Shown piece by piece: positions 9,295 through 17,635 of a stretch of DNA of 35,452 nucleotides. Below the pieces are notes generated by a model. That model was given only the letters and a program-made list of their open reading frames with translations. It searched no databases and was not told where the DNA came from. The stretch is from Pseudomonadota bacterium. GTDB taxonomy: Bacteria > Pseudomonadota > Gammaproteobacteria > Burkholderiales > Rhodocyclaceae. The stretch spans positions 1-35,452 of the forward strand of contig JAGTRV010000009.1 of assembly GCA_018262245.1 (NCBI GenBank). Direction: 5' to 3'. Within the stretch, counting starts at the first letter, position 1. Every line of letters starts with the position of its first letter. A program made the translations under genes and the position numbers.

Positions 9295-10080
9295 ATGTTC
9301 ACCGCACTAGAAATCGAATTGAACGGCCCGGTCGCCACGATCTGGATGAACCGACCCGACCTGCACAACGCTTTCGACGAAACCCTGATCGCCGAACTGA
9401 CGGCTGCCTGCATCGCACTGAATGAGGACGAAGACGTCCGCGTCGTCATCCTCGCCGGGCGCGGCAAGAGCTTCTCGGCCGGGGCCGACCTCAACTGGAT
9501 GAAACGCGCCGCCAATAACGGTCTTGACGACAACCTGAACGACGCCCGGGCGCTGGCCAAGATGCTGCGCACGCTGGCCGAGATGAAGAAACCGACCATT
9601 GCCCGCGTCCAGGGCGCTGCCCTCGGTGGCGGCATGGGCCTGGCCGCCACCTGCGACATCGCTGTCGCTTCGAGCAAGGCGATATTCGCCACTTCGGAGG
9701 TCAAGTTCGGCATCATCCCTTCGGCCATTTCACCCTACGTGCTGCGCGCCATCGGCGCCCGCCAGGCAACCCGCTACTTCCAGTCGGCCGAACGCATCGA
9801 CGCTTTCCGTGCCCGTGAGCTGGGGCTGGTCCATGAAGCCGTCAGCCCGGAAGACCTGGATGCCAAGATTCAGGAAATCGTCGCCACGCTGCTGCAAGGC
9901 GGCCCGCTCGCCCAGGCTGCCGCCAAGGACCTGATCCACGCCGTCGATAGCCGACCGATCAACGACAACCTGGTCGAGGACACCGCCCACCGCATCGCCC
10001 ACCTGCGCGCCACGCCGGAAGCCCGCGAAGGCATCGCCGCCTTCCTCGACAAACGTTCGCCGAACTGGATGGGGGAATAA
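9295..10080 (+). CDS. liuC: Methylglutaconyl-CoA hydratase (crotonase family)
   Basis: This 261-residue enoyl-CoA hydratase/isomerase-family enzyme is expected to hydrate 3-methylglutaconyl-CoA to HMG-CoA. Oxyanion-hole segments FSAGADL (60-66) and ALGGGMGLA (109-117) are present. The position of the first catalytic glutamate of classical hydratases is Gly115, while a glutamate equivalent to the second is kept at Glu135 (TSEVKFGI); this pattern is common in liu/atu-type hydratases. The ATG at 9295 has GGAG at 9285-9288; an in-frame TTG at 9283 is inside the ribosome site. It lies two bases before liuD. Confidence 0.92.
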   Translation: MFTALEIELNGPVATIWMNRPDLHNAFDETLIAELTAACIALNEDEDVRVVILAGRGKSFSAGADLNWMKRAANNGLDDNLNDARALAKMLRTLAEMKKPTIARVQGAALGGGMGLAATCDIAVASSKAIFATSEVKFGIIPSAISPYVLRAIGARQATRYFQSAERIDAFRARELGLVHEAVSPEDLDAKIQEIVATLLQGGPLAQAAAKDLIHAVDSRPINDNLVEDTAHRIAHLRATPEAREGIAAFLDKRSPNWMGE

Positions 10081-10082
10081 GC

Positions 10083-12083
10083 ATGTTTAACAAGATCCTG
10101 ATTGCGAACCGCGGAGAAATAGCCTGCCGCGTCATCAAGACCGCTCGCCGCATGGGCATCCGCACCGTGGCCGTCTATTCCGAAGCCGATGCCAACGCCC
10201 GCCATGTTCGGCTGGCCGACGAAGCCGTGCTGCTTGGCCCGGCTGCCGCCCGCGAATCCTACCTGGTCGCCGACAAGATCATCGACGCCTGCAAGCGCAC
10301 CGGCGCCCAGGCAGTCCACCCCGGTTATGGCTTCCTGTCCGAAAATGCCGACTTTGCCGATGCGCTGGCAGCCAGCGGCATCGCCTTCATCGGCCCGCCG
10401 GCTTCGGCCATCCGCGCCATGGGCTCCAAGTCAGAAGCCAAGAAACTGATGGGCAGTGCCGCCGTGCCGCTCACGCCGGGCTATCACGGCGATGATCAAA
10501 CCCCCGCCCTGCTCCACAAGGAAGCCGACGCCATCGGCTACCCGGTGCTGATCAAGGCGGCCGCCGGCGGTGGCGGCAAAGGCATGCGCCTGGTCGAGAA
10601 GTCGGAAGATTTCCCCGATGCGCTGGCCTCCTGCAAGCGCGAGGCGATTTCCAGCTTCGGCGACGACCATGTGCTGATCGAGAAGTACATCACCAAGCCG
10701 CGCCACATCGAAATTCAGGTCTTTGCCGACACACTGGGCAATTGCGTTTATCTGTTCGAACGCGACTGCTCCGTGCAGCGCCGCCACCAGAAGGTGCTGG
10801 AAGAAGCCCCTGCCCCCGGCATGCCGGAAGAGCGTCGCCGCCAGATGGGCGAAGCTGCGGTCGCCGCCGCCCAGGCGGTCGGTTACGTTGGTGCCGGTAC
10901 AGTCGAGTTCATTGCCAACCAGGATGGCTCGTTCTATTTCATGGAAATGAACACCCGCCTGCAGGTCGAACACCCGGTCACCGAAATGATCACCGGGCAA
11001 GATCTGGTCGAATGGCAATTGCGCGTCGCCTCGGGCGAGCCGCTGCCGCTGCGCCAGGAACAGCTGCAGATTCGCGGCCATGCGCTGGAAGCCCGCATCT
11101 ACGCCGAAGACGCCAGCAAGGGTTTCCTGCCGGCCACCGGCAAGCTGGTTCGCCTCGCCCCGCCGGCCGAATCGCTGAATGTCCGCGTCGATACCGGCGT
11201 CGAACAGGATGACGAGATCACGCCCTTCTACGACCCGATGATCGCCAAGCTGATCGTCTGGGACGAGCATCGCGATGCCGCACTGGCCCGCATGCGCAAG
11301 GCGCTGGCCGACTATCAGGTGGCCGGCGTCACGACCAATATCGATTTCCTGTCCCGCCTCGTCGCCTGCCCGGCCTTCGCCGGCGCCGACCTCGATACCG
11401 GCCTGATCGAACGCCAGAAGGAATTCCTCTTCCCCGAAACGCAAGCCGTGCCGCGCGATGTGCTACTGGTCGCCACGGTCGGCGAACTGCTCTGGGAACA
11501 GCACGAGGCCAAGCTGGCCGCCAGAGCCAGCGGCGATCCCTATTCCCCGTGGCATGCCCGTGACGGCTGGCGAATGAACCTGTCTTCAGCCCGCACCATC
11601 AGCTTCCGGGATGGCGAAGCGCTGGTCGACACCCAGGTCCGCTATCAGCGCGACCAGTGGCAGATCACGCTGAATGGCGAAACCACCCTGGCCCGCGGCA
11701 AGAAGCTCGACGGCGACCGCTTTGCCGTCGAATTCGACGACCGCCGCCTGATCGCCAGCGTCGTGGCTGTCGCCGACAAGCGCAGCATCTTCCTGCAAGG
11801 CACCACCTTCACGTTGCTTCGCGACGATCCGCTGCATCGCGTTGATGCCGGCGATAGCCATGGTGGCGGCCTGACCGCACCGATGCCGGGCAAGGTCGTG
11901 GCCCTCCTCGCCCAGCCCGGCCAGAAGGTCGAAAAAGGCACGCCACTGCTGATCCTCGAAGCGATGAAGATGGAGCACACCATCACGGCACCGGCTGCCG
12001 GCACCGTCAAGGCCTTCTGCTACGCGGCTGGCGAACAGGTGAGCGACGGCGCCGCGCTGGTCGAGTTCGAAAGCGAGGCATAA
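10083..12083 (+). CDS. liuD: Methylcrotonyl-CoA carboxylase, biotin-carrying (alpha) subunit
   Basis: This 666-residue protein carboxylates its own biotin using ATP and bicarbonate. Residues 1-450 are the biotin carboxylase domain, with the ATP-grasp glycine loop GGGGKGM (162-168), the [12 protein letters not shown] block and [14 protein letters not shown] middle BT linker domain follows, and the C terminus is a biotinyl domain with EAMKME, modified lysine Lys629. The start is two bases after liuC and preceded by a GGGGGAA purine run. Partner subunit LiuB is encoded three genes upstream. The GNAT-carbonic anhydrase fusion in the same cluster may feed it bicarbonate. Confidence 0.95.
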   Translation: MFNKILIANRGEIACRVIKTARRMGIRTVAVYSEADANARHVRLADEAVLLGPAAARESYLVADKIIDACKRTGAQAVHPGYGFLSENADFADALAASGIAFIGPPASAIRAMGSKSEAKKLMGSAAVPLTPGYHGDDQTPALLHKEADAIGYPVLIKAAAGGGGKGMRLVEKSEDFPDALASCKREAISSFGDDHVLIEKYITKPRHIEIQVFADTLGNCVYLFERDCSVQRRHQKVLEEAPAPGMPEERRRQMGEAAVAAAQAVGYVGAGTVEFIANQDGSFYFMEMNTRLQVEHPVTEMITGQDLVEWQLRVASGEPLPLRQEQLQIRGHALEARIYAEDASKGFLPATGKLVRLAPPAESLNVRVDTGVEQDDEITPFYDPMIAKLIVWDEHRDAALARMRKALADYQVAGVTTNIDFLSRLVACPAFAGADLDTGLIERQKEFLFPETQAVPRDVLLVATVGELLWEQHEAKLAARASGDPYSPWHARDGWRMNLSSARTISFRDGEALVDTQVRYQRDQWQITLNGETTLARGKKLDGDRFAVEFDDRRLIASVVAVADKRSIFLQGTTFTLLRDDPLHRVDAGDSHGGGLTAPMPGKVVALLAQPGQKVEKGTPLLILEAMKMEHTITAPAAGTVKAFCYAAGEQVSDGAALVEFESEA

Positions 12084-12120
12084 TGATCCTCGCTTACCGA
12101 CCTCTCTCGCCAGCCTGACC

Positions 12121-12750
12121 ATGAACGATCTGCGCAGAAAACTGATTCTTGTCGGCGGCATGGCCGCGATCCCGATGGCGACCGGCTGCTTCACCAGCGC
12201 CCTCGTCCAGGATGCGACCACCCCGGACCGTACGGTCTATGCCGAAACCGTGTCATCGATTCTGGTTTCCGGTGACGGCAAGGCGCTGGTCGTCGTGGGT
12301 GAGAAGTACCATTACATCTTCGATGCTCCGGAAACGGTCAAAGCGACACTGCAATCGGATTTCCGCAAGATCGTTGAAGTCGGCTTCGACCGGTTTGTCG
12401 TCGATACCTCGCAGCGCATCACCGGCACTTACCGACTGCGCATCGACAAGAATGCGCCGGCCGAACAAAAGGAAAAGGCTTTGGCGGCCGGCTTCAAGGC
12501 GCTACCCACGGGCGAACTGGTCGCCAGCGGCAGCGTTACCGGCCAACGCTATGCGGCCAATGGTATCCAGCCCACGGACGCCAGCCAGAAGCTGCAAAAG
12601 GAATACCAGGTTTCCATCGCCGAAGAGAAAGCCCTCGGGGCGAAACCGGCCAAGCTGCTGCTGACGCCGATTACCATCGCCGTCGACGGCGTCCTGTTCC
12701 TCGCCGCAATACCGCTGCTGGCGCTGGTTGCCTTCGCATCCCAGCGCTGA
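12121..12750 (+). CDS. Putative lipoprotein of unknown function
   Basis: This 209-residue protein is not recognised. The N terminus looks like a lipoprotein signal: basic NDLRRK, hydrophobic LILVGGMAAIP, then MATGC with Cys23 as probable lipidation site (a slightly non-canonical lipobox). The C terminus (about residues 178-206) is a second strongly hydrophobic stretch ending in SQR. Having both a lipid anchor and a terminal transmembrane helix is unusual. The middle is polar with repeated short beta-like segments. It follows liuD by 37 bases; a CATAAT near 12079-12084 could be a weak -10 element. No clear ribosome site is visible. Confidence 0.7.
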   Translation: MNDLRRKLILVGGMAAIPMATGCFTSALVQDATTPDRTVYAETVSSILVSGDGKALVVVGEKYHYIFDAPETVKATLQSDFRKIVEVGFDRFVVDTSQRITGTYRLRIDKNAPAEQKEKALAAGFKALPTGELVASGSVTGQRYAANGIQPTDASQKLQKEYQVSIAEEKALGAKPAKLLLTPITIAVDGVLFLAAIPLLALVAFASQR

Positions 12751-12946
12751 GCCCCTCCATCCGGCGCCACGTCGCGACCAAACGAATCATGATGCAACGA
12801 CTCGAACAACAGGCAGAAACCGGATTGCGTACCATGGAAGCAAACTCCATCACCTTCGGGACACGGCTGCCGCAGATGGGCAACCGAAACCACCGGGAAC
12901 AGCCAAGCATTTACCACTTGATCCACCTGTCGTTACGGGAGCCGCG

Positions 12947-13630
12947 ATGTCCAACCAAAGCCTAGTCGGCAAGCGAGTGCTCATCACCCAGGCCGATATG
13001 TTCATGGGGCCAGTGCTCTGCGAGGTATTTGCCCGGCATGGCGCAACGGTCATTGCCAATACGGATGCTCTGCTTGCGCCTGATGCCCCGGCCACCGTGG
13101 TCGCACAAGCAGGTCAGATTGATGCGCTGGTCGCCAATCTGGCCATACCGGCACCGACGACAGCAGCCACGGAAGTCTCGGATGAGGAATGGCGTGACAC
13201 CTTCGCCATCCTCGTCGATCCGCTGGCCCGATTGTTTCGTGCGACCCTGCCAGCCATGATAGAGCGGCGGTCTGGCAAGATTCTGGTGATGGGCAGCGCG
13301 TCGGCCCTGCGCGGGATGAAGCGTGCGTCCACCTACAGCGCTGCACGCGGTGCCCAGTTGGCCTACGTTCAGGCAGTCGGCGTCGAAGTCGCGCCGCACA
13401 ACGTTCAGGTCAATGCCATTGCACAGAATTTCGTCGATAACCCGACTTATTTCCCGCCCGAAGTTCAGGCCAACCCGCGCTTCCAGGAGCGCCTGAAGCG
13501 TGAGGTTCCGCTCGGGCGTCTGGTCGGCGCCGATGAAGATGCCGAGTTTGCGGCCTATCTTTGCAGCGATTCGGCGAATTGTTTTGTCGGGCAGGTCTTT
13601 CCGGTTTGCGGCGGCTGGGTGATGCGCTAG
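12947..13630 (+). CDS. Halohydrin dehalogenase-like SDR protein
   Basis: This 227-residue protein has a short-chain dehydrogenase fold but not the SDR cofactor motif. Where SDRs have TGxxxGxG it reads T14-QADM-F19-M-G21, an exact match to the T-x4-F-x-G halide-pocket motif of halohydrin dehalogenases. The catalytic set is Ser117-x12-Tyr130-x3-Arg134, with arginine instead of the SDR lysine, again the dehalogenase triad. The C-terminal FVGQVFPVCGGWVMR also resembles that family. Known members release halide from vicinal halohydrins to form epoxides and open epoxides with nucleophiles, without NAD(P)H. The ATG at 12947 has GGGAG at 12937-12941; the in-frame extension to 12728 is non-homologous and overlaps the lipoprotein gene. 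It lies between liuD and liuE, but no halogenated substrate is obvious there. A catalytically repurposed SDR is the alternative. Confidence 0.82.
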   Translation: MSNQSLVGKRVLITQADMFMGPVLCEVFARHGATVIANTDALLAPDAPATVVAQAGQIDALVANLAIPAPTTAATEVSDEEWRDTFAILVDPLARLFRATLPAMIERRSGKILVMGSASALRGMKRASTYSAARGAQLAYVQAVGVEVAPHNVQVNAIAQNFVDNPTYFPPEVQANPRFQERLKREVPLGRLVGADEDAEFAAYLCSDSANCFVGQVFPVCGGWVMR

Positions 13631-13715
13631 CGAAGCCTGATCCCGCTGCTTTAAAACGAATAGCGCCTGCTTTTGTTTAACCAAACCTCTCAAAATCCAC
13701 TGCCGAGCATTCGCC

Positions 13716-14621
13716 ATGTCCCTCCCCGCCAAAGTCAAAATCGTCGAAGTCGGCCCGCGTGACGGACTGCAGAACGAAAAGCTGGTCGTCCCGACCGACA
13801 TCAAGATCGAACTGATCAACCGACTGGCCGATGCCGGCCTGAGCGTCATCGAGGCCACCTCCTTCGTATCGCCGAAGTGGGTGCCGCAGATGGGCGACAA
13901 CGCTGCCGTGATGCAGGGCATCAAGCGGAACCCGTCGACCATTTACACAGCCTTGACGCCAAATCTGCAGGGATTTGATGGTGCCGTACAGGCCGGCGCC
14001 AACGAAGTCGCCATTTTTGGTGCGGCATCGGAGAGTTTTTCCCGAAAAAACATCAATTGCTCGATTGCCGAGAGCCTGAAACGCTTCGAACCCGTCGTTT
14101 CAGCCGCTTCGGCACTGGAAATCCCGGTCCGCGGCTATGTTTCCTGCGTCGTCGGCTGCCCCTACGAGGGTGCGGTCGATCCGCAAAAAGCGGCCGAAGT
14201 GGCGAAAATCCTGTTCGACATGGGCTGCTACGAAGTCTCGCTCGGCGACACCATCGGTGTTGGCAATCCAGCCACCATCCAGCGCATGATCGAGGCCTGT
14301 GCAAAACATATCCCGATCAGCAAGCTGGCCGGGCACTATCACGACACCTACGGCATGGCCATCGCCAACATTTACGCTTCGCTGGAGATGGGCATGGCAG
14401 TTTTCGACAGTTCCATCGCCGGCCTCGGCGGCTGCCCCTACGCCAAAGGCGCCTCCGGCAATGTGGCGACGGAAGACGTCGTTTATTTATTACACGGCCT
14501 GGGCATTGAAACCGGCATCGATCTGGCTAAACTGGCAGGTATCGGCGACTGGATTTCCAGCGCCATCAATCGCCCGAATGGAGCCAAGGCCGGCCGGGCC
14601 CTTTGTACCGGGAACGAGTGA
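13716..14621 (+). CDS. liuE: Hydroxymethylglutaryl-CoA lyase
   Basis: This 301-residue TIM-barrel lyase cleaves HMG-CoA to acetyl-CoA and acetoacetate, the last committed step of leucine breakdown. It begins with the family motif [12 protein letters not shown], has [10 protein letters not shown] carrying metal-binding histidines, and the signature [17 protein letters not shown] with the active-site Cys240. Length is typical of bacterial enzymes. The 85-base gap upstream (13631-13715) holds AT-rich sequence and may contain a secondary promoter; no strong ribosome site is seen before the ATG. Its stop overlaps the next start (GTGA). Confidence 0.95.
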   Translation: MSLPAKVKIVEVGPRDGLQNEKLVVPTDIKIELINRLADAGLSVIEATSFVSPKWVPQMGDNAAVMQGIKRNPSTIYTALTPNLQGFDGAVQAGANEVAIFGAASESFSRKNINCSIAESLKRFEPVVSAASALEIPVRGYVSCVVGCPYEGAVDPQKAAEVAKILFDMGCYEVSLGDTIGVGNPATIQRMIEACAKHIPISKLAGHYHDTYGMAIANIYASLEMGMAVFDSSIAGLGGCPYAKGASGNVATEDVVYLLHGLGIETGIDLAKLAGIGDWISSAINRPNGAKAGRALCTGNE

Positions 14622-15607
14622 GCCTTTTTTCTGCTGTAAGCGATTTTCTCAAGCCTGACCCGCCACTGGATCCATCCGTCCAGAAAGCACTGGACCGGGT
14701 CGCCGAACTCGTCGACCCGCTGCTCAAACTGGCCCCGGGCTTTGAAAAACACTTGAAGGGACCGCTTCAGCATGCGCTCGGCTATTGCGATGGTCTGGTC
14801 GCCTCTTTGCCCGGCCCCATCGACATTAACCGACAGGCTTTCGCCAACGATCCGCTGGTCCACGCGCTGTTTGCCACGGCCAACGACATCGACCAGATGC
14901 TTGGGCGCAGCCAGGCGGTGCGCGACTTTCTGGCCACCCCCTGCAGTTGGGAAAGCGATCATTTCTACGCCATGTTCGCTGCCCGCCGTCAGCAGAAAAC
15001 GCAACTCGGCATGGAACAGCAGGGCGAGGTCATTCGCAACGACGTACCGCAGTTAGTCCTTTACTTCTCCGGGCAAACGCTGATCGAGCCGAGCTGCCAA
15101 CTCGAAACCACGCTCCATGGCTTGCGCTGCAAGGCACTCGAAAGCCTGCTGCATACGTTTCATTCCCACCTCGATGTTCTCCGCCGCGAACGCGAAGGCT
15201 TGCGTACCGATGTTTCAATCGAACGGGCGCATCTGACCACCTTCCGCAGTGCGATGGGCGGCCATGAGATCGAGGTCGGCACCCGACATCTGGCCGAACT
15301 CGACGCCAAGCTGCGGCACAGTGCAGAAGCCATGATGCCAGAGCATCTGCTCTCAGCGCTGGCCGACTATCTGCAATCGCCGGAACCCGCCCTGCGCCTG
15401 ACTCCGGTCAGCATTACCGTCGACCGGCTGGGCATCGTCAAGGATGCGCCGACCGGGGACATCAACACCCACACCATCAACTTCCCGGAACTTACTGCCC
15501 GCGACCGGCGTCTGCATCTGGCCATGCTCGCCAGAATCAGCCGCGACGAAGCCCTCGAAGCCGTTGAGATGGTGCGCGATCAACAACACCGTTTCATGCT
15601 CATCTGA
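14618..15607 (+). CDS. Conserved-looking protein of unknown function
   Basis: This protein of about 329 residues is not recognised. I chose GTG at 14618, whose GTGA overlaps the liuE stop, suggesting coupling; TTG at 14603 is possible and would add five residues. The product is soluble-looking with no signal peptide or membrane helix, and is rich in helix-forming, charged stretches (for example a long helix with [13 protein letters not shown]). It ends with a TGATG overlap into the next small gene, so it is part of a tightly coupled four-gene run that ends at the MBL hydrolase. Codon use resembles its neighbours. Confidence 0.78.
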   Translation: MSLFSAVSDFLKPDPPLDPSVQKALDRVAELVDPLLKLAPGFEKHLKGPLQHALGYCDGLVASLPGPIDINRQAFANDPLVHALFATANDIDQMLGRSQAVRDFLATPCSWESDHFYAMFAARRQQKTQLGMEQQGEVIRNDVPQLVLYFSGQTLIEPSCQLETTLHGLRCKALESLLHTFHSHLDVLRREREGLRTDVSIERAHLTTFRSAMGGHEIEVGTRHLAELDAKLRHSAEAMMPEHLLSALADYLQSPEPALRLTPVSITVDRLGIVKDAPTGDINTHTINFPELTARDRRLHLAMLARISRDEALEAVEMVRDQQHRFMLI

Positions 15608-15816
15608 TGGTTCCCTCGCCCTGCATCAACGTCTGCCAAATGGAGGCGAACAACGGCCTGTGTCGCGGCTGCTTGCGCACCATTGAAGAAATTACCGTCT
15701 GGTCGCGCCTCGACGACACGGCAAAAATAAACATCCTTGCCGCTGTCGCCAGGCGCCGGCAGGAGTACGATCCCTGTGAAAGCGAATTGCGCTGCGACTG
15801 CAATCGAAATGACTAG
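15607..15816 (+). CDS. DUF1289-family four-cysteine small protein
   Basis: This 69-residue protein carries the DUF1289 core SPCINVCQME...GLCRGCLRTIEEI.W, with Cys-x3-Cys-x8-Cys-x2-Cys that probably binds a metal such as zinc or an iron-sulfur cluster. Two extra cysteines occur in the tail (CESELRCDC). Its start overlaps the stop of the preceding gene by one base (TGATG), and its end overlaps the next small gene. The biochemical role of DUF1289 is not known. Confidence 0.85.
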   Translation: MVPSPCINVCQMEANNGLCRGCLRTIEEITVWSRLDDTAKINILAAVARRRQEYDPCESELRCDCNRND

Positions 15817-15988
15817 CGAACAAGAAGACCTCTATCAATGCGTCGGCGTCTGCATGTCGGATCCCGACTCCGGCTACTGCCTCGGCTGCGGCCGCCCGCC
15901 GCTCGGCGAACCCGGCATCGTGGCCGAATTGACCCAAGCCACAACGGCAGCGCCCAGCACGCATGGTGACCCGGACACACCGGAATGA
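15809..15988 (+). CDS. Second DUF1289-like four-cysteine small protein
   Basis: This 59-residue protein contains YQCVGVCMSDPDSGYCLGCGRPP, a Cys-x3-Cys-x9-Cys-x2-Cys core like the gene just upstream but one residue longer in the central spacer and otherwise diverged. The ATG at 15809 overlaps the end of the first DUF1289 gene by 8 bases. An alternative GTG at 15776 has AGGAG at 15761-15765 and would give 70 residues. The TGA overlaps the MBL hydrolase start by 4 bp. The acidic, threonine/proline-rich tail has no known motif. This is probably a diverged tandem partner of its neighbour. Confidence 0.72.
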   Translation: MTSEQEDLYQCVGVCMSDPDSGYCLGCGRPPLGEPGIVAELTQATTAAPSTHGDPDTPE

Positions 15989-16899
15989 CCGTCAAGCTCC
16001 CTGGCAGCATGCAGGTTCTCGAACGCGGCTGGCTGTCGGCCAACAACATCCTGTTTTTCGATGGCGAGCAGGCGACGCTGGTCGACAGCGGCTATGTCAC
16101 CCATGCCGGGCAAACCGTCGAGCTGGTCCGCCACTCGCTGGCCGGCCGGCAACTCAGCCGGTTGATCAACACCCATTCCCATTCCGACCACATTGGCGGT
16201 AATGCGGCCCTGAAGGCCGCCTTCGACTGCGAGATCATCGTTCCGGCCGGGCTGCACGCGGCGATTGCCGACTGGGATGAAGATGCCCTGCTTCTCTCGC
16301 CGCTCGGCCAGCAGAATGCGCGCTTCCAGCACGACAGCCTGATCGGCCCCGACAACGAGATCGAGATGGGCGGCCTCAACTGGCAGGCCCTGGCTGTTCC
16401 CGGCCACGACATGGAAGCGTTGGCCTACTACAACCCGGAGCAGCGCATCCTGATCTCCGGCGACGCGCTGTGGGAAAACGGCTTCGGCGTCATTTTCCCG
16501 GAACTGCTCGGTGAAGCAGATGGCCTGGCTAGCACCCAGGCGACCCTGGAAATGCTTTCCCATCTGGCCATCGACACAGTCATCCCCGGTCACGGCCGAC
16601 CGTTCTCCACCGTTGATGCTGCATTCGAGCGCGCTTTCCGGCGCCTCAACCAGTTCCAGAACAATATCGAACAGCTGGCCTGGCACGCCATCAAGGTCAT
16701 CGTCGCCTTTGCCATGATGGAAAAACGGCGGATCGTGAAAAACGACTTTCCGGCCTTTGTCCTCGCCCTGCCCTTCGCCGTTGACGTCAATACCCGTTTT
16801 CTCAGCATGGCAGATGACGCCCTGGTCGCCAGGATCGAACGCGAATTGCTACTGGTTAACGCCCTTAGGCTTGAAGACGGCATGATCCTCGCCGGTTAA
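15985..16899 (+). CDS. MBL-fold metallo-hydrolase
   Basis: This 304-residue metallo-beta-lactamase-fold hydrolase has the dinuclear metal motif THSHSDH (His64, His66, Asp68, His69), VPGHDMEAL with the next histidine, the bridging aspartate in ISGDALW and the final histidine in IPGHGRP. The C-terminal ~90 residues form a helical extension like that of glyoxalase-II-like or DNA-binding MBL proteins. The substrate is unknown; a thioesterase acting on CoA or glutathione esters would fit the neighbourhood. Its ATG overlaps the upstream stop (ATGA). A likely terminator follows 35 bases downstream, so it closes the cluster. Confidence 0.88.
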   Translation: MTVKLPGSMQVLERGWLSANNILFFDGEQATLVDSGYVTHAGQTVELVRHSLAGRQLSRLINTHSHSDHIGGNAALKAAFDCEIIVPAGLHAAIADWDEDALLLSPLGQQNARFQHDSLIGPDNEIEMGGLNWQALAVPGHDMEALAYYNPEQRILISGDALWENGFGVIFPELLGEADGLASTQATLEMLSHLAIDTVIPGHGRPFSTVDAAFERAFRRLNQFQNNIEQLAWHAIKVIVAFAMMEKRRIVKNDFPAFVLALPFAVDVNTRFLSMADDALVARIERELLLVNALRLEDGMILAG

Positions 16900-16934
16900 A
16901 TCGGCTGGCTTGCCAAGAACCGACCAGCACTATC

Positions 16935-16960
16935 AAGCCCTTAATTAAACCAGGGTTTTT
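16935..16960 (+). terminator. Probable intrinsic terminator of the liu cluster
   Basis: AAGCCCT pairs with AGGGTTT around a 10-nt loop (one G-U pair) and is followed by a T-run (five Ts at 16956-16960). It lies 35 bases after the MBL hydrolase stop. The stem is short, so strength is uncertain. Confidence 0.5.
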
Positions 16961-17025
16961 CCGTCAGTTTCCGTCACCGCTTGTTGCTAGGGAGCGCCTG
17001 ATCATGGCGGCCTTCATCTCGGCTG

Positions 17026-17340
17026 TTGTCGCGGCCAATAGTGGCCTGCGCAGCACGTGATGCGGCTGCCCGTTCCGCCACCACCCTCAACGAGTTTGGC
17101 GACGCGCCCCGCCTTGGCCCGCTGGCCAAAACCCTGACCACAGCTCAGGCCGAGGTCATGATCGCCGTCAACGCCGGGAATGTCGATGAAGCCAAAGCAC
17201 TGATCAACAGCAAGAAAACATCGGCCTGGCGAGGCATGAGAAAGGCGCGGCTCGACGATATCGATGGCGCCAGCAAGGCCGGACGCCTGGAGAACATGTC
17301 GGGAGCGCTGCCCCAGCATGTTTCCCGCTTCACGCTCTAA
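17026..17340 (+). CDS. Small hypothetical ORF, possibly the remnant of a frameshifted gene
   Basis: This 104-codon frame starts at TTG (17026); the last ~80 residues show normal-looking codon use and a sensible helical composition (LTTAQAEVMIAVNAGNVDEAKALI), but I do not recognise it. A better initiation signal is in another frame: GGAG at 16991-16994 and ATG at 17004 open an 18-codon peptide beginning MAAFISAVVAANSG and ending at TGA 17058-17060. Joining the two frames would need one frameshift. A good terminator lies 23 bases after the stop, which argues that the segment is or was a transcription unit. It may be a real small gene, a decayed gene, or chance. Confidence 0.35.
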   Translation: MSRPIVACAARDAAARSATTLNEFGDAPRLGPLAKTLTTAQAEVMIAVNAGNVDEAKALINSKKTSAWRGMRKARLDDIDGASKAGRLENMSGALPQHVSRFTL

Positions 17341-17362
17341 GCGATCCTTTAATTTCCCGCAC

Positions 17363-17398
17363 AAGGGCTTGCGACGTTCACCTTCGCCAGCCTTTTTT
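17363..17398 (+). terminator. Intrinsic terminator
   Basis: GGCTTGCGA (17366-17374) pairs with TTCGCCAGCC (17383-17392) with one mismatch and a 9-nt loop, followed by TTTTTT (17393-17398). It separates the small ORF from the nitrogen-regulated transporter operon. Confidence 0.65.
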
Positions 17399-17507
17399 GC
17401 GTGCAGTCCAGTCCGAGGGATAGGGGGCGTAAAAACTGCGCTTCCTTCCCGCTGAACCGGTGCCTCTCTGTTTGGTGCAGAAACAGATTCTGGCGGGAAC
17501 AGTCCGT

Positions 17508-17524
17508 TGCACCCCAAAAGTGCA
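17508..17524. promoter_or_regulatory. NtrC-like enhancer site
   Basis: TGCAC-N7-GTGCA is a perfect 5+5 dyad with the half-site spacing of the NtrC consensus (TGCACcaaaatgGTGCA type). It is centred about 130 bases upstream of the predicted sigma-54 start, a usual enhancer distance. A further half site GTGCAGCTGCAC overlaps its right edge. Confidence 0.65.
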
Positions 17525-17619
17525 GCTGCACTAAATCAATGCAAGGCCCAAGGTGCCACCAACGAAACCAGCAACAGATAATCCTCAGAAAATCAATGAA
17601 CTAGACAGAACCTAACCAC

Positions 17620-17635
17620 TGGCACCAATCATGCT
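17620..17635 (+). promoter_or_regulatory. Sigma-54 promoter of the transporter operon
   Basis: TGGCACCAATCATGCT fits the -24/-12 consensus TGGCACG-N4-TTGCW, with invariant GG and GC exactly ten bases apart (17621-17622 and 17633-17634). Transcription would start near 17646, about 55 bases before the first gene. The NtrC-like dyad upstream supports nitrogen-limitation control. Confidence 0.72.

Noticed and set aside
12728-12946. N-terminal extension of the dehalogenase-like frame
   Set aside because: Proline/histidine-rich, non-homologous, overlaps the lipoprotein gene; ATG 12947 has a ribosome site and fits the fold.
12789-12965. 57-58 codon + frame in the gap before the dehalogenase-like gene
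   Set aside because: No ribosome site, no motif, and it runs into the next gene; considered chance.
17014-17517. 167-codon minus-strand frame across the transporter control region
   Set aside because: It covers a + strand terminator and an NtrC-like site and has biased, motif-free composition.
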